Assembly: GCA_017881645.1 (NCBI GenBank)
Contig: JADGQQ010000001.1
Span: forward strand, 1-13,667
Reading direction: 5' to 3'
DNA length: 13,667 bases
Source: Clostridia bacterium
GTDB lineage: Bacteria > Bacillota > Clostridia > Saccharofermentanales > Saccharofermentanaceae
Shown: positions 1 through 7,231 of the stretch, one piece after another
Numbering within the stretch: the stretch's first letter is position 1
Layout: the number at the start of each line of letters is the position of its first letter
Notes under the pieces: generated by a model
The model's input: the letters and a program-made list of their open reading frames with translations, nothing else
Told to the model about the DNA's origin: nothing
Database searches by the model: none
Program-made: the position numbers and the translations under genes

Positions 1-683
1 TCCACAAGAAAAACGGGAAGACCGATGGCCTCGGCAAGAGAGGTGTCATCGGTTGCGGACCGTTTTTCTTCTTGTCCGGCGGCATAGGATTTTGCGAGAA
101 GATCATAGGTAAATGACTGTGGTGTCTGGACTGCATATAAAGTGGAGCGGTCCGGGGTCGACATGACACGGGCGTTTTCGGCAGAGTCGACCTTCTTTAT
201 CGTGTCCTTAACCGGCACGGCAGCCGTGCATACGCCATTCTCGAGGGCTCCGTGATAGCATCTCAGGATCGTATCAAAATCCACGAAGCACCGGGCGCCA
301 TCGTGTATCTGTACAACATCGGCTGCATCCGGACCGCGTGAAAGTCCGGAAAGAGCGCAAATGCCGTTCCAAACGGATTCCTGCCGCGTCTTTCCGCCGA
401 CAACGACTTGTTCAACAAATGAAATGTGATAGTCTTCACAAATTCTCCGTATATCGGCGATCGCTTCCGGAGCCGTGACAACAATCCCGTGAAGACAAAA
501 CAAATCGACCTCATTCATTCCTTTTTGAAAGTTCTCGAAGGCCAGCAGCGTCATGGCCAGTACCGGAATGCCTCCGATGGGAATCAGCTGCTTGTTGGAC
601 GTGCCGCCCATGCGTCGGCTCTGGCCGGCGGCAGGAATAATTACATACATATGAACAGGGGATTTACCATGCGGCTTGCTCAT
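1..683 (-). CDS. ispD: 2-C-methyl-D-erythritol 4-phosphate cytidylyltransferase (IspD), 3' end cut by the left window edge
   Basis: IspD joins CTP and 2-C-methyl-D-erythritol 4-phosphate to give CDP-methylerythritol in the cytoplasmic MEP (non-mevalonate) isoprenoid pathway. The visible 227 residues carry the family signatures in order: the CTP-binding loop PAAGQSRRMG with K31 (residues 17-31), GGKTRQESVWNG (96-107), the IHDGAR motif (126-131), PVKDTI (157-162), TPQSF (187-191) and the TDDTSLAE stretch (211-218). The usual NIKxT segment and the stop lie beyond the edge, so perhaps 20-30 residues are missing. The ATG at 683 is chosen because AGGAGG at 690-695 lies 6 bases upstream. A second ATG (residue 12, just before the core fold) has no ribosome binding site. 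The gene overlaps the radA stop in an ATGA junction, so translation is probably coupled. Nothing looks degraded. Confidence 0.93.
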   Translation of the reverse strand, partial: MSKPHGKSPVHMYVIIPAAGQSRRMGGTSNKQLIPIGGIPVLAMTLLAFENFQKGMNEVDLFCLHGIVVTAPEAIADIRRICEDYHISFVEQVVVGGKTRQESVWNGICALSGLSRGPDAADVVQIHDGARCFVDFDTILRCYHGALENGVCTAAVPVKDTIKKVDSAENARVMSTPDRSTLYAVQTPQSFTYDLLAKSYAAGQEEKRSATDDTSLAEAIGLPVFLV

Positions 684-2149
684 GATCTGCCTCCTTTCTT
701 TATGGATCCCTGTGTCGGAGCATCCATAAAAAGCACATCCATCGCTTCAGAGAGTGTATCCGCAAAAATGAGTTCGGGCAGGACCGGCCCGCTGTCCGTC
801 AAATCGGTAAGGGATGGACTTCCCGGTTTCCTTTTCTGAATACGAGCCAGACCGGATTTGTTGCTGCCGGGGAGAATACACGAGGTGAACCCCAGACGCC
901 CGGCTTCGATAAGGCGGCGTTCAATATCGGCAATCGGACGAATTTCGCCCGTCAGGCCGACTTCTCCGAGTACCAGTGTGTTCGGCCGGATGGGACGGTC
1001 TTTGAGTGCGGAAAAAACCGCAGCAAGTATTGCCAGATCACAGGCGGTTTCCGTGATTTTGAGACCGCCGACAACATTGATATAGGCGTCCATATTGTTC
1101 ACGCCGACGGCGAATTTCTTCTCAAGAACAGCCAGAAGCATGCCGATCCGGCTGCGATCCAGCCCCTGCGCCATGCGCTGCGGTACGGAATATGATGACG
1201 GGTTCAGAAGCGCCTGAATTTCCACGAGAATCGGACGGGTTCCCTCCATGCAGGAAGTAACTACGGATCCGGGCACCTGGATCGGACGGCCGGACAGAAG
1301 GAGCGTCGATGCATTTTCCACTTCAAGAAGACCGACATCGGTCATTTCGAAAAAGGCCAGTTCGCCGGTCGCTCCGAAACGGTTCTTCACCGCACGGATC
1401 ATCCGGAACGGACTGCTGTTTTCGCCCTCAAAATAAAGAACAGTATCCACCATATGTTCAAGAACCCGCGGACCTGCCAGTGCGCCGTCCTTCGTTACGT
1501 GTCCGACAAGAACGATCGTAATCAGAAGATTCTTCGCGAGACGCAGGAGACCTGCCGTAACCTCTCGGACCTGACTGACACTTCCGGGCGCAGAGGACAA
1601 TTCTTCGGAATATAGGGTCTGAATCGAGTCAATAATGCAAAGAGAAGGCCGAAGGGAAGTAATGGTCTGCGAGACTTCTTCAAAAGATGTCTGCGTACAG
1701 AGTGTAATGTGATTCGTCTCGATGGAAAGTCTTGTGGCTCGCATGCGGATCTGTGTTCTCGACTCTTCACCGGATACATAAAGAACCTGTCCCTTGGTCT
1801 TGGCCAGGTGGCTGACCTGCAGGAGAAGTGTGGACTTGCCGATGCCCGGATCGCCGCCGACAAGAACGAGAGACCCGGTGACGAATCCTCCGCCGAGAAC
1901 GCGGTCGAGCTCTCTGAGTCCGGAGGTGTATCTGGGATCTTCTTCGACGGACACGTCGGACAAGGGCACGGTCTCATTCTGGCTGACCCAACTCTGCCGT
2001 TTGGACGGCATGGACGAAGCGGGCGCAGAAGACTTCATATTCTCTTCGATTAACGTATTCCATGCCTGACAGGAAGGGCAGCGCCCCATCCAGCCGGATG
2101 TTTCGTATCCGCAGGCATTGCAGACAAAGATCGTCTTGGTTTTTGCCAC
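680..2149 (-). CDS. radA: DNA repair protein RadA (Sms), GTG start
   Basis: RadA is a RecA-like, DNA-dependent ATPase that drives branch migration of recombination intermediates in the cytoplasm. In the 489-residue reading there is an N-terminal C4 zinc finger (C10, C13, C24, C27), Walker A GGDPGIGKST at 98-107, a Walker B-like strand ending in D174, the RadA hallmark KNRFG at 255-259, and a Lon-like C-terminal domain. The usual length is about 455-460 residues. The excess lies in a Lys/Pro/Ser-rich insertion near the C-terminus and a short tail. The start is the GTG at 2149, which has GGAG (2158-2161) 8 bases upstream and sits just before the zinc finger. An in-frame ATG at 2239 would add 30 residues but lies upstream of the likely -10 element at 2217-2222 and has no recognisable domain. 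The final residues KKGGRS are encoded by the ispD ribosome binding site. Bacillus subtilis has disA and yacL between radA and ispD; here nothing intervenes. Confidence 0.95.
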   Translation of the reverse strand: MAKTKTIFVCNACGYETSGWMGRCPSCQAWNTLIEENMKSSAPASSMPSKRQSWVSQNETVPLSDVSVEEDPRYTSGLRELDRVLGGGFVTGSLVLVGGDPGIGKSTLLLQVSHLAKTKGQVLYVSGEESRTQIRMRATRLSIETNHITLCTQTSFEEVSQTITSLRPSLCIIDSIQTLYSEELSSAPGSVSQVREVTAGLLRLAKNLLITIVLVGHVTKDGALAGPRVLEHMVDTVLYFEGENSSPFRMIRAVKNRFGATGELAFFEMTDVGLLEVENASTLLLSGRPIQVPGSVVTSCMEGTRPILVEIQALLNPSSYSVPQRMAQGLDRSRIGMLLAVLEKKFAVGVNNMDAYINVVGGLKITETACDLAILAAVFSALKDRPIRPNTLVLGEVGLTGEIRPIADIERRLIEAGRLGFTSCILPGSNKSGLARIQKRKPGSPSLTDLTDSGPVLPELIFADTLSEAMDVLFMDAPTQGSIKKGGRS

Positions 2150-2157
2150 GATATATT

Positions 2158-2161
2158 CTCC
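2158..2161 (-). promoter_or_regulatory. Ribosome binding site that sets the radA GTG start
   Basis: On the minus strand GGAG is followed by 8 bases (AATATATC) and then GTG at 2149-2147. This spacing supports GTG initiation rather than the longer upstream ATG reading. Confidence 0.6.
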
Positions 2162-2216
2162 GATCCAACGGGTCCTCCGCTGATTTTTGCAGGGAGAAAC
2201 CACCGTAATTGTTTCT

Positions 2217-2225
2217 AGTATATCA
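2217..2225 (-). promoter_or_regulatory. Extended -10 promoter for radA-ispD
   Basis: The minus strand reads TGATATACT, which is TGn plus a -10 hexamer with one mismatch to TATAAT. No good -35 hexamer sits 16-18 bases upstream, which is tolerated by extended -10 promoters. Transcription would start near 2210, leaving a leader of about 60 bases before the GTG. The same nine bases occur before the exporter operon at 9296-9304. Confidence 0.45.
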
Positions 2226-2272
2226 TCTGCTTCCGGCAAAGTATTCGAATAAATCCCGCAAATTTATGTAAT

Positions 2273-2294
2273 TCATATGTTCACATGTGTATGA
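2273..2294. promoter_or_regulatory. Possible operator: nested dyads over the synthetase promoter
   Basis: TCATA (2273-2277) and TATGA (2290-2294) form an inverted repeat, and inside it lies the perfect 8-base palindrome CACATGTG (2282-2289). The palindrome overlaps the -35 hexamer of the plus-strand promoter, where a repressor could act. The arms are short and chance occurrence in this AT-rich gap is possible. No regulator gene is visible in the window. Confidence 0.25.
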
Positions 2295-2308
2295 TAAACG
2301 TTTAGAAT
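2280..2308 (+). promoter_or_regulatory. SigmaA-type promoter for the acyl-CoA synthetase-like gene
   Basis: TTCACA (2280-2285, one mismatch to TTGACA), a 17-base spacer, then TAGAAT (2303-2308, one mismatch to TATAAT). The predicted start near 2315 gives a leader of about 40 bases ahead of the ATG at 2356. It is the best -35/-10 pair I found in the window. Confidence 0.6.
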
Positions 2309-2355
2309 GAAAAAGATTATATGTATTTTTCAATCAGGCGCATAGGAGTGTGGGA

Positions 2356-4122
2356 ATGGAAAAGCCTTGGGTAACACATTACGACCCGGACACGAAGGAG
2401 AATCTTCTCTACCCGGACAGGACGATGTACGAGATGATGGTAAGAACCGAAAAATGCTTTCCTCACACGATTGCTTTGACATTCGAAGGGACAAAGATAA
2501 CCTTCCGGTCACTTCGCCTTCTGGTGGACGCGGTCGCTCTCGCACTGACGGACATGGGAATGAAGAGCGGGGACGTTGCTACGGTTTGTCTTCCGAATAT
2601 TCCGCAGGCTGTCATTTATTTTTATGCGGTCAATAAGATCGGCGTCATCGCCAACATGGTTCACCCCAAGACACCGCCGTTCGAGCTCAAGGAATTCATG
2701 ACTTCAACCGGCAGCGAATATCTGATTATTCTGGATGCGTTTATGGCAAAACATATCCCTATGCTTACGGAAATACCCTTGCAGTCGGTCATAGCGGCAG
2801 CCGTTGGAGATTTTTTGCCGCCGATGAAACGGTTTGGCTTTTATGTTACCAAAGGCCGAAAAATACAAAAAAGTCCGTCTGATCCGAGATTCACAACGTG
2901 GCGTGAACTTCAAATCAAAGGTGAGTCCCTACGCAAAACCTCGATGGGTGATTCGGGTGCTCCCGCATATGTGCGTCCGATACAGCCCAAAGATCCGGCC
3001 ATTTATCTTCACAGCGGCGGCACGACCGGAAGTCCGAAAACGATCGTGCTCTCCTCGCACAACATGAACATACTGGCCGTGCAGGGGCATCAGATTATTA
3101 ATGTACCGGATCCGATTGCTTCCGGAATCGATCCGAAAATGTCGATGGTCGGTATTTTGCCTCTTTTCCACGGCTTTGGACTTTGCATGGGCCTGCACAC
3201 GATGATCTGCAACGGCATCACCCTGATTCTGGTTCCGCAGTTCAATCCTGAATCCATGGCGAAAGTTATTATGAAGCAGAAACCGACATTTATGGCGGCG
3301 GTTCCGACTCTTTTCGAGGGACTTCTGCAAAGCAGACACCTGAAAAAAGCAGATCTGTCCTGCGTTCGGGGCTGTTTCTGCGGAGGAGACTCTCTCTCTC
3401 CGGATTTAAAGGATCGTTTTGAAGCATTCCTGCTGGAACGCGGTGCACACACCTCACTTCGTGAGGGTTACGGTCTTACGGAAACCGTAACCGTTTGCTG
3501 TGTGAATCCGGAAATCGAGAGTAAGAAAGCATCCGTTGGGCTTCCGCTCCCCGATCTTCTGATGAAGATTGCGGCAACAGGAACACATGATTCTGTTGCG
3601 AACGGGACGCAGGGCGAAATCTGTGTATCGGGCGAGACAACCATGATCGAATATCTCGGAGACCCGCAGGGAACCGCGGAGGCTCTTCATGTTCATGAAG
3701 ACGGACGTATCTGGGTGCATACCGGAGACTTCGGGTACATGGATGACGAGGGGTATTTTTATTTCACGCAGCGTCTGAAGCGCATTATCAAAGTATCCGG
3801 AATACTGGTGTTCCCGTCGCAGATTGAGGCGACGATTTCCAGAGTCCCGGGGGTTGGTGTCATCTGCGCAATTGCAATCCCGGACCCATACCGGATGCAT
3901 GCAGTCAAAGCAATCGTCGTACCGGCCGGTTCGTTTTCGACAGAAGAAGAGAACCGGATCAAGGAGGCCATCCGCCAAATATGCGAAGAACAGCTGATCC
4001 CGTATGCCCGGCCCGTAGAAATTGAATTCAGAGAAGCCCTGCCTTTGACTTTGGTCGGCAAAGTGGATTATGTGACGCTGGAGAAGGAAGAAAGCGATAA
4101 GAGAGCGCAGGCATTGCTGTAA
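2356..4122 (+). CDS. AMP-forming acyl-CoA synthetase-like ligase (ANL superfamily)
   Basis: This 588-residue protein is a class I adenylate-forming enzyme. Such enzymes activate a carboxylic acid as acyl-AMP and usually pass it to coenzyme A. It shows the phosphate-binding loop SGGTTGSPK (220-228), the YGLTE motif (372-376), the ribose-binding TGD (456-458), the hinge stretch from R473 to G482 (RLKRIIKVSG), and the C-terminal catalytic lysine candidate K569 in LVGKVDY. The N-terminal domain includes NIPQAVIYFYAVNKIGV, typical of long- or medium-chain fatty acyl-CoA synthetases. There is no signal peptide or carrier domain, so it is probably cytoplasmic. The ATG at 2356 is preferred to a GTG at 2350 because AGGAG (2344-2348) is 7 bases from the ATG but only one from the GTG. 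It is monocistronic and divergent from radA. Its last 55 bases overlap the convergent amidohydrolase gene. The acid substrate cannot be named; a fatty acid is the best guess. Confidence 0.85.
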   Translation: MEKPWVTHYDPDTKENLLYPDRTMYEMMVRTEKCFPHTIALTFEGTKITFRSLRLLVDAVALALTDMGMKSGDVATVCLPNIPQAVIYFYAVNKIGVIANMVHPKTPPFELKEFMTSTGSEYLIILDAFMAKHIPMLTEIPLQSVIAAAVGDFLPPMKRFGFYVTKGRKIQKSPSDPRFTTWRELQIKGESLRKTSMGDSGAPAYVRPIQPKDPAIYLHSGGTTGSPKTIVLSSHNMNILAVQGHQIINVPDPIASGIDPKMSMVGILPLFHGFGLCMGLHTMICNGITLILVPQFNPESMAKVIMKQKPTFMAAVPTLFEGLLQSRHLKKADLSCVRGCFCGGDSLSPDLKDRFEAFLLERGAHTSLREGYGLTETVTVCCVNPEIESKKASVGLPLPDLLMKIAATGTHDSVANGTQGEICVSGETTMIEYLGDPQGTAEALHVHEDGRIWVHTGDFGYMDDEGYFYFTQRLKRIIKVSGILVFPSQIEATISRVPGVGVICAIAIPDPYRMHAVKAIVVPAGSFSTEEENRIKEAIRQICEEQLIPYARPVEIEFREALPLTLVGKVDYVTLEKEESDKRAQALL

Positions 4123-4916
4123 AGAATCTTCCTGCGGTCTTCCGCTGAAAGCGGCAGACGACGTATACGCGAGAGTTCTTCCTCTGCGCTCCACATCGGG
4201 TAGTCTGTTCCAAAAAGCACATGATCGGCTCCATACCTTCCAATCAGCTCCGAAGCTTTCTCCGGTGAGATGAACCCGAGTGTGCTTGACGTGTCTACGT
4301 AGACATTCGGAAGTCCTGCCAGTGCGTCAGGCGCTTTGTGCCATTCGCTCCATCCGCCGAAATGGGCGGCGATCAGTGTCAGATCAGGGAACGCCAGTGC
4401 AAGATTGCGTATTTGTTCCGGATGTGAAAAGGAATGGCGATAGTCGCCGGCGTGGATCAGAATCGGCAGTTTGCCGGATGCTGAGCGGGCCATGCGGAAA
4501 ACGGCATCCGAATCCGCCGGTATGTGCTGGAAATCCGGATGCAGCTTGATGCCGTGAAGGCCGAGTGCCTGAATATTTGCCACTTCCGCCTCAATTTCTT
4601 TCGTGGACATATCCGGATGCAGCGTGCCGAACCCGATCAGACGGCCATTGGATTCCTGTTGAATTTTCGCAATAAATGTGTGAATGGAAGGTACTTGCAG
4701 CACGGCAGTAGCCGTGGAAAAAACAACCGTGCAGGCAACGCCTGCTTTTTTATTTTCGGCTGTCAGCGTTTCGAGGGATCCGTCCGAGTGCATACTCAGA
4801 TCGTAAAATTTGCCGATAGACTCCACGGCGCGCTCCAGAATTTTCGGTGGGAATACGTGTGCATGGATATTGATAACCGGATAGGAATCCAAAGCTCCGG
4901 GATCCTGATATTGCAT
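4068..4916 (-). CDS. Amidohydrolase-2-family metal-dependent hydrolase or decarboxylase
   Basis: This 282-residue cytoplasmic protein fits the TIM-barrel amidohydrolase 2 family, whose members include hydrolases and non-oxidative decarboxylases of the ACMSD type. Visible metal-site motifs are HxH in INIHAHVFP (H18, H20), GIKLHP (122-127), ILIHAGD with H155, AAHFGGW with H175, and GTDYP with the catalytic aspartate candidate D228. The ending ILYSNACALLSL is normal for the family, so the C-terminus is probably genuine although it overlaps the synthetase gene. The ATG at 4916 follows AGGAGG (4927-4932) with 10 bases of spacing. A longer in-frame start at 4973 would lie inside the permease gene and upstream of that site. 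It is the last gene of the exporter operon, 19 bases after the permease-protease fusion. The substrate is unknown. Confidence 0.85.
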   Translation of the reverse strand: MQYQDPGALDSYPVINIHAHVFPPKILERAVESIGKFYDLSMHSDGSLETLTAENKKAGVACTVVFSTATAVLQVPSIHTFIAKIQQESNGRLIGFGTLHPDMSTKEIEAEVANIQALGLHGIKLHPDFQHIPADSDAVFRMARSASGKLPILIHAGDYRHSFSHPEQIRNLALAFPDLTLIAAHFGGWSEWHKAPDALAGLPNVYVDTSSTLGFISPEKASELIGRYGADHVLFGTDYPMWSAEEELSRIRRLPLSAEDRRKILYSNACALLSLSSFSSVT

Positions 4917-4935
4917 AATGGAATGACCTCCTGAT

Positions 4936-7224
4936 TTAAGTCGAAACAGCTTTACCCAGTTTAGGCCGTACAAACAGCAAAATCAAGAGAGAAATAACCA
5001 CAACGGCCGTAACCGCTAAACCGCCTTCCGGGCCGAACGCACCGCCGGTCAGAAGATGCAGGCTGTTCCCGGTGAACCGGGTATGAACCAAACGGGCGGC
5101 GCTGACCGAGCCGCTGACCTGAAGGCCCAGCAGATTGCCCTGCGCAAAATTCCAAATTGTATGGGCGGCGCAGACGGTCCAGATTTGTTGTGTTGTCAGT
5201 GCCATCAGGGAAAAGAAAACTGCAATGAGGATCAAATTCATGCATGCAATCACGGAGAATCCTGCATTTCCGATATGGAGAACGCTGAAAACAATCGATG
5301 TGACAGCCACTGCGGCCACGCGTCCGAATTTGGCGCTCAGTCGGGGCAGCATATATCCGCGCATCATCAGTTCCTCCGTTGCGCCCTGCGGAATCCACAT
5401 CAGGACATAAGCTCCGAAAAGAGGAAGACCTGCGGCGTTAAGACCGAAGCCGTCGACCCGGATCTGACCGGTCAAATACAGAAGGCTATATACGCCGAGC
5501 ATCATGCCAAATCCGATCAGAAGACCCCGAACATAATTGCGCAACGCTTTTTGCCCTGCACGGGGACCTTGTACAGGCAGTCCGGCCGTTGCAAGCGGGA
5601 GCTTTTCGATCCGGCGGACAATGAAAATATAGACGAGGATAATACATACGTATGAACCGCTCATGGACAGGATGAAAAACCTGGACTGCATAAGGTCGCT
5701 GAGCAGCTGAAAAACGGATTGTGCGGCGGATGTGATCGATACTCCGGAGGAGGCATTTGCAAACCTGTTCAAAAAGACCGTCGATTCCGGCGTGCGCAGA
5801 TACAGCAGGAACGGAAAGATCAGCGCCAGAGGCTGAAATACGGCAAGAAGCAAAGACGGGAGTCCAAGCTGCAGGGTTAACAGCCGGTAAGCGGAACGAT
5901 GTTTCAGCGGATGATAACCATAGACGATATTTTGCGGGTGCGCGGCAGCTTTTGCACGAAGGGCATCGGCCTTAATTCTGCGCCGGAGATCTTTTTTTAC
6001 ATTAAATTCTGCTTCTGCATACGTTGTGAATCTCTCGACATGCAGAAGCTTTTCAACAAACAGCAGCATCAAAACACTCAGTATCATGCTGACAGCCGTC
6101 AGTTCAGAGAGCCGAACCAGTGAATAGTGACCCTCCAGCGCCGCGGTTATGCCGTAATAATGCCCGTAAAACGGAAGGAAATAGTATATGTATCCGGGAA
6201 TATCTTTTTGCTGCATGGCTGTGATGCATACAATCAGCATCAGGAAAAATACGGGAAGAAAACTTGATTGTGCCGACAGAATCGTCCGGTTCAGTGCGGA
6301 TAATATCAGAATGAGAGATGACAGAAGAAGTGCAAGTGACAAACAGATCACAATCAGATACAGGACAGCGGATAAGGTGAAGAGTCCAAGCGGAGGCAGC
6401 AGGAGAAAGATGAGAATGACGGCAGGTATCGTGGAATATAAGAGAATGCCCAGTGCGCTGCCGAGTACAATTTCACTTCGTCTGACTGGCGTGAGAAGAA
6501 TGGCCGCGAAAGTACCGCGCTCTTTTTCTCCGGCAATTGAAGATACGCCGGATTCCATAGCCGCATACATTATCGCGACAAAAAGCAGAAACGGAAGAAT
6601 CATATGGGATGCAATGCTCTGCATTTCCCGGCTGTCGCTGACGGCCCGGGAAGATGTTAGTTCGGCGGATATAACATGATAGTAATCGGATTGGGAAGCA
6701 ATTCTTCCGTTTTGTTCCTGCAGAAAGAATCCGTAATCCGGAAGAAAATTCCTGACCATAAATTCATGTGCATTCATGGAGTTTTCATCTGCCGGATTGT
6801 AATACGAAATAATCTGCGGCCGGGACACATCGGTTAGAGAAGCCATTTGCGTGTCAAAATCTTCAGGGAAAACTACCGCCGCTGAAATGGACCCGATGTC
6901 GAGTTTTGTCTGGTATTTTGTGAAATCATAATAGGACGTATCGTAGCCCGAAATAAACATGGATGAGAGATTCATACTGATTTTGCTGTCTTCCGAATTT
7001 ACAAAAGCGGTAAAGGATGCCGGAGGGTTGACAATCAGGATCGGTGCGCTGTTTTGACTGGAAGAATGCATGGAATCCGAAGGGAAAAATGCACTGAACA
7101 GATAAAGAATGAAACATGCAATAAAGAGCAGACTAAAAACCAGTGTCGCCTTTGACATCTGTGTCTTCAGTCGGGCTCCTCGTGAAAAGCTTTTCCGGGC
7201 AATCGCCCATAGAATTCTCCGCAT
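4936..7224 (-). CDS. ABC-2 (NatB-like) permease fused to a CPBP-family intramembrane metalloprotease domain
   Basis: This 762-residue membrane protein has two parts. Residues about 1-400 form an ABC-2 exporter subunit: a basic N-terminus, TM1 at about 28-47, an extracytoplasmic domain of roughly 150 residues, the cytoplasmic signature GEKERG (232-237) and a block of hydrophobic helices. After a charged cytoplasmic stretch (about 395-445) come further helices and a C-terminal CPBP (Abi/CAAX-like) domain at about 560-760. All expected catalytic motifs are present: EExxxR (E617, E618, R622), FSVLH (H650) and HxxxN (H688, N692). The ATG at 7224 is used because AAGGAG (7235-7240) lies 10 bases upstream; an in-frame ATG 48 bases earlier has no such support. 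The gene starts 7 bases after the ATPase stop. Its N-terminal half resembles the operon's first permease. This fusion is known in Bacillota annotations, but its biological role and any protease substrate are unclear to me. Confidence 0.88.
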   Translation of the reverse strand: MRRILWAIARKSFSRGARLKTQMSKATLVFSLLFIACFILYLFSAFFPSDSMHSSSQNSAPILIVNPPASFTAFVNSEDSKISMNLSSMFISGYDTSYYDFTKYQTKLDIGSISAAVVFPEDFDTQMASLTDVSRPQIISYYNPADENSMNAHEFMVRNFLPDYGFFLQEQNGRIASQSDYYHVISAELTSSRAVSDSREMQSIASHMILPFLLFVAIMYAAMESGVSSIAGEKERGTFAAILLTPVRRSEIVLGSALGILLYSTIPAVILIFLLLPPLGLFTLSAVLYLIVICLSLALLLSSLILILSALNRTILSAQSSFLPVFFLMLIVCITAMQQKDIPGYIYYFLPFYGHYYGITAALEGHYSLVRLSELTAVSMILSVLMLLFVEKLLHVERFTTYAEAEFNVKKDLRRRIKADALRAKAAAHPQNIVYGYHPLKHRSAYRLLTLQLGLPSLLLAVFQPLALIFPFLLYLRTPESTVFLNRFANASSGVSITSAAQSVFQLLSDLMQSRFFILSMSGSYVCIILVYIFIVRRIEKLPLATAGLPVQGPRAGQKALRNYVRGLLIGFGMMLGVYSLLYLTGQIRVDGFGLNAAGLPLFGAYVLMWIPQGATEELMMRGYMLPRLSAKFGRVAAVAVTSIVFSVLHIGNAGFSVIACMNLILIAVFFSLMALTTQQIWTVCAAHTIWNFAQGNLLGLQVSGSVSAARLVHTRFTGNSLHLLTGGAFGPEGGLAVTAVVVISLLILLFVRPKLGKAVST

Positions 7225-7231
7225 GGTCCGT

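Noticed and set aside
1522..1977. Minus-strand open frame of 151 codons inside radA
   Set aside because: Same strand but different frame from the RadA ATPase core; composition is Ser/Pro/Arg-rich and it is a frame shadow.
2150..2239. N-terminal extension of RadA from an ATG at 2239
   Set aside because: The 30 extra residues precede the normal zinc finger, the start would lie upstream of the likely -10 element, and the GTG at 2149 has a well-spaced GGAG.
4132..4158. Hairpin-forming segment (GCGG, CCGCT, AGCGG arms) just after the synthetase stop, considered as a terminator
   Set aside because: It has no T tract in either direction and lies inside the amidohydrolase coding sequence, where it encodes a normal part of the protein.
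3454..4194. Minus-strand open frame of 246 codons
   Set aside because: Covers the antisense of the synthetase C-terminal domain and runs into the amidohydrolase gene in another frame, with no motif or ribosome binding site supporting it.
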